Assembly: GCA_016714815.1 (NCBI GenBank) | Contig: JADKBZ010000014.1 | Location: forward strand, 1 to 64,000 | DNA length: 64,000 nt | Source: Holophagales bacterium | GTDB taxonomy: Bacteria > Acidobacteriota > Thermoanaerobaculia > UBA5066 | Reading direction: 5' to 3' | Part shown: piece after piece, positions 54,801 through 63,824 of the stretch | How the letters are laid out: the number at the start of each line of letters is the position of its first letter | Position numbering within the stretch: position 1 is the first letter of the stretch | Notes under the pieces: model-generated | Database searches by the model: none | The model's input: only the letters and a program-made list of their open reading frames with translations | Told to the model about the DNA's origin: nothing | Program-made: the position numbers and the translations under genes

Positions 54801-57800
54801 GCGGGCAGGCCCGCCACGACGGCGACCGCCTCCGGCCTCGCGAGGTCGGGACGGTTGTCGTAGACGAAACGGACGACGTGGGCGAGGGTCGGGTACTCGC
54901 GCAGCTTGCGGCTGTCGTCGCGCGGGATCCCCCACTCCTCGCGCACCGCCGTGAAGAGCTCGGCCTGCTTGACCGTGTCGACGCCGAGGTCGGCCTCGAG
55001 GTCGAGCTCGGGGTCGAGCATCTCCGACGGATAGCCGGTCTTCTCGGTGACGATCGAAAGGACCCGCGTCAGGACCGGATCCGCCGCGGACGCCGCCGGG
55101 GCGGCCTGCGGTGCGGACGCGGGGGAAACGGGAGCGGCGGGCGGCGCCGGCACGGCCAGAGCCGCGGCGCCGGGCTTCGGCAGGTCGGGCCGGCTGTCGC
55201 GGACGAACTGGACGACGTGGGCGAGGGTCGGGTAGTCCCGCAGCTTGCGGCTGTCGTCGCGCGGGATCCCCCACTCCTCGCGCACCGCCGTGAAGAGCTC
55301 GGCCTGCTTGACCGTGTCGACACCCAGGTCCGCCTCGAGGTCGAGCTCGGGGTCGAGCATCTCGACCGGATAGCCGGTCTTCTCGGTGACGATCGAAAGG
55401 ACGCGCGCCAGGACCGGGTCGACCGAAGCGGCCGAAGTGGCCGGAGCGGCCGCCTGCGGGATCGGGACGGCGGCGGGACCCGAGGTGGCAGCCGCGGCAG
55501 GGGCAGCGGACGACGCCTTCGCGAGGTCGGGACGGCCGTCGTGGACGAACTGGATGACGCGGGCGAGCGTCGGGTAATCGCGCAGCTTGCGGCTGTCGTC
55601 GCGCGGAATCCCCCACTCCTCGCGCACCGCCGTGAAGAGCTCGGCCTGCTTGACCGTGTCGATGCCGAGGTCCGCCTCGAGGTCGAGGTCGAGGGCGAGC
55701 ATCTCGGATGCGTAGCCGGTCTTCTCCGCGACGATCGCCAGGACGCGCGCTTCGACGGGGTCCTGTGCGGCGGCGGCCGGTGCGGGAGGCGCCACGACCT
55801 TCACCTCGGCCGCCGCCGGGACAGGAGGCACGGCCACCGCGACCGGAACGGCCGCGAGAGCGGGGGCCGCCGGGATCGCGGGAGCCGGGGCCGCCACGAC
55901 GGCAGAGGCCGGGAGGGCGCGAGCCGGCGCCGCCGGGGAGTCGAGCCGCCGGGAGGCCCGCGCGGGCGCCCCCGTGTTCCGGACCCGGAACGTCCGCTTC
56001 TCGACCTCGGTCTCGGGGGCGTCGTAGCCGCTGACCGCCGAGAGCCAGGCACGGAAACGGGCCGGGTCGTGAACGCGATAGGCGAAGCCGAGCTCGTCCG
56101 GCGCGTGGCGCCGCCCGTCGGGAGGCGCCACGCGCTCCATCAGGGTCATGGTGATCTGCGAACCGAACCCGGCACCGAGGCGCAGGGCGAAGTCACAGTC
56201 GTACCGGCCCCCCTTCGAGAGGTTGAGGACGCCCAGCTCGGGATCCACCTCCCTGAAGTTCGGGATCGGCGGGACGAGGCCGGTCTCGAGCATCTTCACG
56301 CCGACGACGTCCTCGATGCCGGTGGCCATCGCGTGCCCGGTGAAGCCCTTCGTGTTCGCCATGACGATGCTGTCGGCCGAGGCGCCGAAGACGCTCCGGA
56401 GGGCGAAGACCTCGGCCGAGGCGCTCCCGCCGCGAGCCGGGGTGTAGGTCTCGTGGGAGACGAAGACGGTGTGCGGCGCGATGGCGTGGCGGTCGACGCC
56501 CCACTTCCGCTCGGCGCCGGAGACGAGGGTCTCCATCACCTGCGCGATGTGGTTCACGTCGAGGCGCGTACCGTGGAAGGCGCTGTTGGCGGCGACGGAG
56601 GAGAGGAGCCGGCAGATCGGGGTGACCCCGCGCTCCCGGGCGGCCTCGGCGCTCTCGACGACGAACGCCGCACCCCCCATGCCGATCACCATGCCGTGAC
56701 GGCGCCGGTCGAACGGAAGGGCCGCATCCTCGACCCTCTCGTCGAGGGCGGCGGCGCCCGTGGCGACGAACCCGGCGCCGATCCACTCCATCATGTGGTC
56801 CGACGTCGCGTCGTCGGACGACACGATCAGGACGCGCCGGCAGCGCCCGGCGCGGATCCAGTCCTCGGCCAGCCCCGCGGCGAAGCCCATCGAACCGCAC
56901 GCCGTGTTGATCTGCGTGTTCGGTCCGCGCGCGCCGATCAGCTCGGCGAACTGCGAGTGCCCCATCGAGAGGATCCGGAAGAGGAAGCGGCGGTCGAAGG
57001 TGTAGGGCTCCTTCTCGAGAAGGTCCTTCAACGAAGCGATCTTCTCGTCGACGTCGGCGAGCGCCTCCGGGGCGACGCCCCGGGCGGCGAGCGAGCCGCG
57101 GAGCGACTCCAGCTCGGCGAGCCGCTTGCGGCGCTCGTGGTCGACGTTGTAGCCCTTGACGCGTTCGGAGAAGGAATCGTACCCGGGAAAGGCCGAGGCG
57201 AAGATGATCCCCGTGTCGTCCTGCATCGCTTCGGGAAGGGCCCAGCGCTCGGGGAGCTTCGTTCCGACCGTCGTCGTCTTGTAGCGCAGGACGAGGGGGA
57301 TCCCCGCGTCGCGCAGCGCGTCGAGGCCCGCCCCGATGGCGAGCCGCGTGACGACGTCGAGCGACGGGATCCGCTCCTCCGGGACGCCGAACTCCCCGGC
57401 GAGGTCGAGCTCCCCGATGCGCCCGGCGAGCTTGATCACCTCGTCGGTCGACGTGACCTCCTCGAAGCGGCTCTCGCCGTGCTCGCTCTTGACGAGCCGC
57501 GTGATGTGCTTGGTCGCCATCGCCTCGAGGATCCGGTCGGGAAGCCTGCCGATGAGCTGGTCGCCGCGCAGGATCGCGGCGACGTTGTCGTCCGCGAAGA
57601 CCCGGGGCCGGCCCGGCAGGCCGATCGAGGCGCCGGTGACGACGACCGGCTCCTCGGCGGGAGCCGGAGAGGGGGCCGGGGCCGGGAGCCCTTCGCCCCG
57701 GTGGATCTTCATCCCCTTCTCGAGGAACTCGGCGAAGAGGAGGCCCAGGTCGCGGATCGAATCCCCGCTGCCGCCGGGTCCGGCCGCCGTGGAGTACGGT

Positions 57801-60720
57801 GCGGGGGGGGGCATTCCGGAGGCCTGCGCGGGAGCCGGAGCCGCGGCGGCCACGTGCGCGACGACCGCCGAAGGGGCGACGCGCGGCGCCGGGGCGAGCT
57901 CGGCCACGGCCGGGTGCTCGAAGGCCGTGGCGGCCCCGAGGCCGGCGGCGTAGAAGCCGCAGACGGCCTGGTTGAAGGCGACGACGTCGCCGAGGCGCGG
58001 GTGGTTCGTGGCGAGGGAGAAGACGTCGGGACGCTGCCCGAGGACGTCCTCGACGAAGCCCTGGAGCGCCCGCTTCGGGCCGACCTCGACGAAGATTCGT
58101 GCGCCCGCGTGGTAGAGCGACTCGAGCCCCTTCACGAACTGGACCGGCGAGGCGACCTGCCGGGAAAGGATGTCGATGAACTGGCGGCGGACGTCGCCTT
58201 CCCGCGGGTAGAAGTCTCCCGTGACGTTCGCGATGATCGGGATCTTCGGCGCCTCGATCCGCAGCCGCTCGAGGACGCGCGTCAGCGGGCCGCTCGCCGG
58301 CTCGACGATCCTCGTGTGGAAGGCGTGGCTGACCGGGATCAGCGAGGCCGTCACGCCGGCCCGGTGGAACGCCTCGAGCGCGGCCTCGACGGCGGCGGTC
58401 GCCCCGCCGATGACCCCCTGGCCGTTGCTGTTGTAGTTCGCGACGACGACGTAGCCGCCGACTCCCTTCAGCGTCCGCTCGATCTCTGGCAGCGGCGCGA
58501 AGACGGCCGCCATCTTCCCGTTGTCGGCCACGGAGACGCGCGACATCTCGCGGCCGCGCGCGGCGACCGCCTCGAGGGCGTCCTCGAACGGCATGACGCC
58601 CGAGGCGACGAGGGCCCCGTACTCGCCGAGGCTGTGCCCCATGACCATGTCGGGGACGACGCCGTAGGCCCCGAGGAGACGCGCCAGGGCGAGGTCCGTC
58701 GCGAGGACGGCCGGCTGCGTGATGGCCGTCTGCTTGAGAGCCTCCTCCGCCTCGGCCACGGCACCCGCGTCATTGCCGTCGACGAAGAGGTACGAGCTGA
58801 GGGTCCGGCCGAGGATCGGCTCCATCTTCCGGTCGGCCTGGGCGAACGTCTCGGCGACGATCGGCTCGGCGTCGCGCAGGGCGCGGCCCATGTTCACGTA
58901 CTGCGAGCCTTGCCCGGTGAATAGGAACGCGACCTTCGCCGCGGGACCGCTCCCACGGAAGATCCCCTGCCCGCGGAGCGGCGCCACGCGGCCGCCTTGC
59001 CCCCGGCGAGAGCCTTCCGCGCCTTCTCGATCTTGTCGGCGAGCTCGGTCGGGGTGCCGAAGTCGATGGCGACGCGCTCCTCGGCCTTCAGCTCGTTCTC
59101 TCTCGGCGCGCCGGGCGCCGGGGCTTTCCCCGCGCGGGCGTCACGCTGGACGGCGGCGAGCTTCTCGGCGAGCTCCTTCTCCGTGGCGGCGCCGACGAGG
59201 AGCGCTCCGCGCAGCGGCGCCTTCGGGGGCTCGGAGGAGGTGATGCGCGGCCTCTCGGCCACGGCGACCTGGAGGGGCCGCGAACCCTTCGTCAGCGCGC
59301 CGGGGACGTGCTCCTCGAGGACGACGTGGAAGTTCGTCCCGCCGAAGCCGAACGCCGAGAGCCCGGCGCGGCGGACGCCGCACGCCGGCTTCTCCCAGTC
59401 GCGCAGCTCGGTGTTCACGAAGAAGGGCGACCGGGACCAGTCGAGGTTCGGGTTCGGCTTCTGGAAGTTGAGGCTCGGGGGAACGACCTTCGCCGCGAGG
59501 GCGAGCGTCGTCTTCAGGAAGCCCGCGGCGCCCGCGCCCGCCTTCAGGTGCCCGATGTTCGACTTGACCGACCCGAGCGGGATGGAGTGGACCGGCAGGC
59601 CGGCCGCACCGAAGGCTTCGATGAGCCCTTCCACCTCGACGACGTCGCCGACCTTCGTCGACGTGCCGTGCCCCTCGACGAGGGAGCAGGTCGCCGGGTC
59701 GAGCCCCGCGGTCGCCCAGCCGTGCCGCAGCGCGAATCGTTGCCCGACGGGGTTCGGGGCGGTGATCCCCTTTCCGCGCCCGTCGCTCGAGCCGCCGATG
59801 CCGCGGATGACGGAGTAGATCCGGTCGCCGTCGCGCTCGGCGTCGGCGAGCCGCTTGAGGAGGAAGAACGCCGCTCCTTCGCCCATGACGAAGCCGTCGG
59901 CCCCGTCCGCGTACGGGCGCGTCCCGGTGGCCGAGAGCGCTCCGATCTTGCAGAACTTCACGAAGCTCGTCGGCCCCATGTTCCGGTCGATTCCGCCGGT
60001 GAGGACGGTGTCGAAATGACCTGCGACGAGGCCGTCGACGGCCGCGCTCATCGCCGCGAGGGCGGAGGCGCAGGCGGCGTCGGTCACGTAGTTCGCTCCG
60101 TGGAAGTTGAAGAGGTTCGCGATCCGCCCGGCGATGCAGTTCGACAGCTCGCCCGGCATCGTGTCCTCGGTGACCGGGGGAAAGCGCCTGTCGATCCTCT
60201 CCCGGAACTGGGCGAGGGCGCGGGCGCGCTCCTCCGGCGGGAGGGCCGCGAAGTGTGCCGTCTCCCTCAGGTCGGCTTCGAACTCGGCGTGGGCGATGTG
60301 GTGCGAGGTCTGGTAGTGCTTCTCCCCTCCCATCGCGTTTCCGAGGATGACCGCCGTCCGGTCGAGGTCGAGAGGCCGGGCGGGCCACCCGTAGTCGGCG
60401 AGCGTCTCGCGCGTGATCGCGATCGCCCACTTCTGCCCGTCGTCCATCCCCGCCTCGACGAGCGGCGGGATCGGGAGCTTCCACTTCACCGGCTCCCACG
60501 GGAACTCGCGGACCCAGCCGCCGATCTTCGAGTACGTCTTCAGCGGGACTTTCGGGTCCGGGTCGTAGTAGAGGCCGGGGTCCCAGCGCTTCGGGTCGAC
60601 CTCGGAAATGCCGTAGACACCCTTCGTCACGTTTTCCCAGAAGGCTGTGGCGGTCGGGGCGCCGGGCATGATCGCGCCGACGCCGACGACGGCGACGGCG
60701 CGGTGGGACGTTTCATCCAT
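51860..60720 (-). CDS. Giant type I fatty-acid/polyketide synthase: KS-AT-KS-ACP x4-KR-DH (apparent frameshift)
   Basis: About 2953 residues from the ATG at 60720 (AAGGA upstream). KS1 (about 5-465): active Cys217 in DAACASAL, His in VEGHGTSTK and SNIGHLKAG. AT (about 590-910): FTGQGSQ, GHSLGEYG, VSHAFHT. KS2 (about 1020-1540): Cys in NTACGSMG, His in VSHETYTP and FTGHAMATG. Four carrier domains (about 1655-2085). KR (about 2140-2640): VTGAAGSIV, Tyr in TDYSSAND. Hotdog DH (about 2660-2950): FDHRIDGTPVLPGV. Near 58978-58983 the frame breaks between KAAAW and LRGQGIFRGSG; one added base gives AWRALRGQG. There is no enoyl reductase, so unsaturated chains are possible. KS1-AT-ACPs-KR-DH resembles PfaA-type PUFA synthases; KS2 before the carriers is unlike PfaA. 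Confidence 0.9.
54465..55760 (-). repeat. Four tandem carrier-protein repeats inside the synthase
   Basis: Four nearly identical units of about 230 bp lie at roughly 55521-55760, 55181-55416, 54841-55076 and 54465-54700 (gene order), with period 339-375 bp and Ala/Pro-rich linkers between. Each encodes EADLG(I/V)DTVKQAELF, EEWGIPRDDSRKLR and YPTL, a carrier-protein fold. The residue aligned with the phosphopantetheine serine is Thr (ACG) in all four, at 55655-55657, 55313-55315, 54974-54976 and 54599-54601. High identity points to recent duplication or gene conversion. Such repeats may also cause assembly error. Confidence 0.9.
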
Positions 60721-60737
60721 GGAGTCGTCCTTCTCTC

Positions 60738-62417
60738 TCAGGCCCGCGGGGCGGGCATGCGCCCGTAGAGGGCGTCGGCGACGAGGTCGAGGTCGGTGAT
60801 CAAGCCGGCCTGGGCCCCGAGGATCTCCTGAAAACGGACTGCTGCAGTGAAGGCGGCGAGGTCGGCGGCGGGGACGCCGTCGGCCCCCACGGCCCACCGG
60901 ACCCCTTCCTGTGCGACCTCGAGCGCCGCCTCGCGGCCGTTCACGCGGCTGATCGCCGCGAGCCCCGCGGCGTCGAACCGGTGGTCGGCCTTGTCGGAGA
61001 GCTCACCCTTCGCGGCGCGCGCGGCCCGCTTCGCAAGGACCATCGCCCCTTCCGCCACGGCGACCATCCGCCCCGCGCGGAACAGGATGTGCTGGTGGCG
61101 CGTCAGGCGTTGCGCGCGGAAGCGCTCGAGGACCTCGGCGAGGGAGTGGAGCGCCAGCGCCGCGAAGCGGGCTCCGCAGCCGGGCGAGGCCCCTTCGAGA
61201 GCTTCCATCTCGCGCGCCCGGTCGTGGTAGTACTGCCCCCGCGTCTTCAGGTGCTGCTGCCAGCGGTCGCGGGCGATCGTCATCTCCATGATCTCCGAGG
61301 TCCCCTCGTAGATCGTCGTGATGCGGACGTCGCGCCGGATCTTCTCGACCATGTACTCGCGGGTGTAGCCGTAGCCGCCGAGCGCCTGGATGGCGGCGTC
61401 CGCCGCGGCGACTCCCGCCTCGGTGGCGAGGTACTTCGCGATCGCCCCCTCGGTGTTGAGCATCTCCTCGCCCGAGTCGAGCCGCTCGGCCGTCTCCTCG
61501 ATGTAGGCGCGCCCCGCCTCGAGGCGGACGGCGTGCGGGACGATGAGCTTGTGCGTGTAGCCCTGCTTCTCGGAGAGGGGGCTGCCGCCCTGAAGCCGCT
61601 CCTTCGAATACGGAATGGCGCGGTTCACGGCTGCCCAGCCGGCGCCGAGACCGAAGGCGGCGACCATGAGGCGGGTGTAGCCGAAGACGAGCTGCGCCTG
61701 GAGGAGCCCCTGCCCCTCGACGCCGCCGACGAGGTTCTCGACCGGAACCCAGACTTCCGACAGGGAGAGCGCGGCCGTGTTCGAGGCGCGGATGCCGTGC
61801 TTGTCTTCCGGCTTGCCGTGGGTGAAGCCCTCGGTCCCCTTCTCGAGGATGAACCAGGTCGGGCCGGCCGGCGCGTTCGCCAGGATCGTGTAGACGTCGG
61901 CGTAGCCGCCGTTGCTGATCCACTGCTTGGCGCCGTTCAGCCTGTAGCCGGTGACCTTCCCGTCCTCGACGACGGGCGTCGCCGTCGTCTTCAGCGCGCC
62001 GAGGTCGCTCCCGGCGGCCGGCTCGGTCGCGCCGTAGGCGAAGAGGATCCCCTCTTCCGCAATCCGGCCGAGCCAGAGCTTCTTCTGCTCCTCGGTCCCG
62101 CCGAACGAGATCGGGTCGGAGCCGAGGAACGTCGCGAGGACCCCCGTCGCCACGCCGAGGTCGATCGACGCGACGAGCTCGCACGCCCGGTAGACGTCCC
62201 AGGCGCTCCCGCCGAAGCCGCCGTACTCCTCGGCGATGAAGACGAGCTGGATCCCGAGGGTGTTCGGGTTGCACATCTCGCGGATGGCGTCCTCGGGGAA
62301 CTCGTCGTCGTGGTCGAGCTGCAGAAGCCTCGCGACGGGGAGCTTCTGCTCCGCGAAGTCGCGCAGGCTCTGGAGGGTCATCTCGAGGGCATCAGCCGGA
62401 AGGCCGGACGTCTTCAT
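60738..62417 (-). CDS. Acyl-CoA dehydrogenase family protein
   Basis: 559 residues from the ATG at 62417. Acyl-CoA dehydrogenase domains: YGGFGGSAWDVYRACE, the FAD/substrate segment ATEPAAGSDLGALKT, LNGAKQWISNG, then ALGGYGYTREYMVEKIRRD and IYEGTSEIMEMTIAR, whose Glu region matches the catalytic base of many members. A C-terminal extension of about 120 residues resembles the longer ACAD forms. It lies 17 bp upstream of the synthase gene, so it probably heads the operon. It could introduce a double bond into a CoA-bound acyl chain or handle a precursor; the substrate is unknown. Confidence 0.9.
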   Translation of the reverse strand: MKTSGLPADALEMTLQSLRDFAEQKLPVARLLQLDHDDEFPEDAIREMCNPNTLGIQLVFIAEEYGGFGGSAWDVYRACELVASIDLGVATGVLATFLGSDPISFGGTEEQKKLWLGRIAEEGILFAYGATEPAAGSDLGALKTTATPVVEDGKVTGYRLNGAKQWISNGGYADVYTILANAPAGPTWFILEKGTEGFTHGKPEDKHGIRASNTAALSLSEVWVPVENLVGGVEGQGLLQAQLVFGYTRLMVAAFGLGAGWAAVNRAIPYSKERLQGGSPLSEKQGYTHKLIVPHAVRLEAGRAYIEETAERLDSGEEMLNTEGAIAKYLATEAGVAAADAAIQALGGYGYTREYMVEKIRRDVRITTIYEGTSEIMEMTIARDRWQQHLKTRGQYYHDRAREMEALEGASPGCGARFAALALHSLAEVLERFRAQRLTRHQHILFRAGRMVAVAEGAMVLAKRAARAAKGELSDKADHRFDAAGLAAISRVNGREAALEVAQEGVRWAVGADGVPAADLAAFTAAVRFQEILGAQAGLITDLDLVADALYGRMPAPRA

Positions 62418-62476
62418 GGTGTCTCTCTCTCTCCGGCAACCCGGGCTCCCCCCGCGGGTTTCGCCGGACACAGGAA

Positions 62477-62496
62477 GAGGATCCTCGCGGATCCTC
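62477..62496. promoter_or_regulatory. Perfect inverted repeat upstream of the lipid-synthase operon
   Basis: GAGGATCC-TCGC-GGATCCTC, an 8-4-8 perfect dyad, lies 60 bp before the acyl-CoA dehydrogenase ATG and about 55 bp downstream of the candidate promoter. It could be a repressor operator or an RNA hairpin in the leader. Confidence 0.4.
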
Positions 62497-62551
62497 GGGA
62501 TCGTCTGGGGCTGCTGGAACGGAGGGTTGGGAGCACGACGAAACGAGGCGC

Positions 62552-62580
62552 ACTCTACGCGTCCCGGGGCGGAGACACAA
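62552..62580 (-). promoter_or_regulatory. Candidate promoter of the acyl-CoA dehydrogenase/synthase operon
   Basis: On the minus strand TTGTGT (62580-62575), a 17-bp spacer and TAGAGT (62557-62552) resemble a sigma70 promoter. It would give a leader of about 130 nt containing the inverted repeat at 62477-62496. Both boxes deviate from consensus. Confidence 0.3.
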
Positions 62581-62751
62581 CCCGGGGAGAGGCCTTCCCG
62601 AATGGTGCGTCGCAGCACGGGATCCCGGGGCTAACGCTCCTGTCTTCAGGAGGTTGGGCGCATCCGTTCCTCCGGAAGCGCCCAGAGCCGTCGTGCCCTT
62701 CGGTTACCGCCGCCCCCTTCGTCGCCCGGTGGCGCAGCCCCCAGCCTCCTC

Positions 62752-63464
62752 CTACGCCCTCCTGATGGCGAGGGCCCCGCCGGTCGCAAGGGCCGCCGCC
62801 AGTGCCGCCAGCCCTATCCCGGACAGTGCAGGGATCGGTGCCTCCGCGCCGGCGACAACCGCGACCTGGATCTCGGCGATCCCCCCCGGGAAGGGGGTGG
62901 CCGCCGATCCATCGGTAGCGTCCACGGGCAGAAGCATCTGAATGGCAGGGGCGGTGGCCGCATCGAAATCCATGGAGAACTGCACGCCGGTCGTGATTCG
63001 TGGTCCAGCCCAGATCGGGCCCGTCAAAGCGGGAACGAGACCGGAGACGTTCGTCGTCATCCACGACCCCGGGAAAGCCCCGGGAGCGGCCGGCGTCGCC
63101 GGGATCGTCGCAAGGAGAGTCCCCGGCATGCCGTTCAGATCGGAAAAGATCACGACGTCGTAGGGGGCGGGCGACGCATCGCCGCTGTACCCGGCGATGC
63201 AGACCGCAGTAGGCGTGAAGGGGAAGGCCGCGGGCACGAACCTCTGAACGAGGCTGCCGGCCGAGCCGGCAGGGAGACCCTCGGTCGGATTCCCGGACGA
63301 GTTGGAAATGCCGTTACAGGACGTTCCCGCGGGTATCGCGGCGGGGGCATTGCCCTGGGCACCGTGCCCCGAAAAGGGAGTGCCGGCAACTGCAGGCCAC
63401 ACACCGCCGCAGCTGCGATGACGAGACAGATGACGCCCAGTGCACGCGAGCGTGTCATGTTCAC
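62752..63464 (-). CDS. Secreted protein with IPTL-CTERM-like C-terminal sorting tail, apparent frameshift
   Basis: The GTG at 63464 has AGGAGG seven bases upstream and begins a signal peptide (RALGVICLVIAAAA). The mature sequence VWPAVAGTPFSGHGAQG lies in another frame, so one base appears missing near 63398-63410. The repaired protein has about 237 residues: a Gly/Ala/Pro-rich exported domain with GDASPAPYDVVIFSDLNG, then a C-terminal tail EAPIPALSGIGLAALAAALA...AIRRA. That pattern (IPxLS motif, hydrophobic segment, basic end) matches IPTL/PEP-CTERM-like tails processed by exosortase-type enzymes. No exosortase gene is in the window. Function unknown. Confidence 0.72.
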
Positions 63465-63651
63465 CCTTGAACCTCCTCATCCGGTTGTAGCGGCCATACC
63501 GGCCCCGTCGAAATGCTACGCCCGACGGCGCGATGTCTGCAATTGCATTCCTTCCGGCCATCGGCTCCGGACTCTCCCATGCGCGGCGGGCCCGACTCCG
63601 GTCGAGCGGTACCGCCACCGCGGCTGGTCCGGACTCCTGGGGGAGTTAAAT

Positions 63652-63727
63652 TGGAGCGGGCGACGAGGGTTGAACTCGCGACATCCAGCTTGGGAAGCTG
63701 GCGCTCTACCAACTGAGCTACGCCCGC
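63652..63727 (-). tRNA. tRNA-Gly (anticodon CCC)
   Basis: 76 nt on the minus strand including an encoded CCA. Acceptor stem GCGGGCG pairs with CGCCCGC; the D arm TAGCTCAGTTGGTAGAGC is standard; the anticodon arm is CCAGC-TTCCCAA-GCTGG with anticodon CCC; the T arm contains TTCAACC and closes with one G-T pair. It reads GGG glycine codons. Confidence 0.95.
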
Positions 63728-63824
63728 TCGAGGCGTGGGACGGATCTTTTACCGCGTCCGGAGTGCCCCGTCAAGAAGAGAGGGCCGGGAACAGGCAGGG
63801 CGCGGGAGAGCGCGGACGGGAAGA

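Larger units (their letters stand above)
62418..62751. other. 334-bp intergenic region, probable control region of the lipid-synthase operon
   Basis: No gene is supported here. It holds the 8-4-8 dyad, a candidate minus-strand promoter and a hairpin at 62655-62684 (7 + 4 bp stem with one A-A mismatch, loop TTCCTC) that lies 68 bp past the IPTL-CTERM stop and may terminate that gene, although no T tract follows it. Confidence 0.5.

Noticed and set aside
54465..55760. Regularly spaced DNA repeats as a CRISPR array
   Set aside because: Units are about 230 bp, in frame, and encode carrier-protein domains; no short repeat/spacer pattern or cas gene is present.
52274..58924. A 2216-codon open frame on the plus strand
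   Set aside because: It is antisense to the giant synthase; composition is Arg/Glu/Asp/Gly-rich with no domain, as expected from codon-position GC bias opposite a GC-rich gene.
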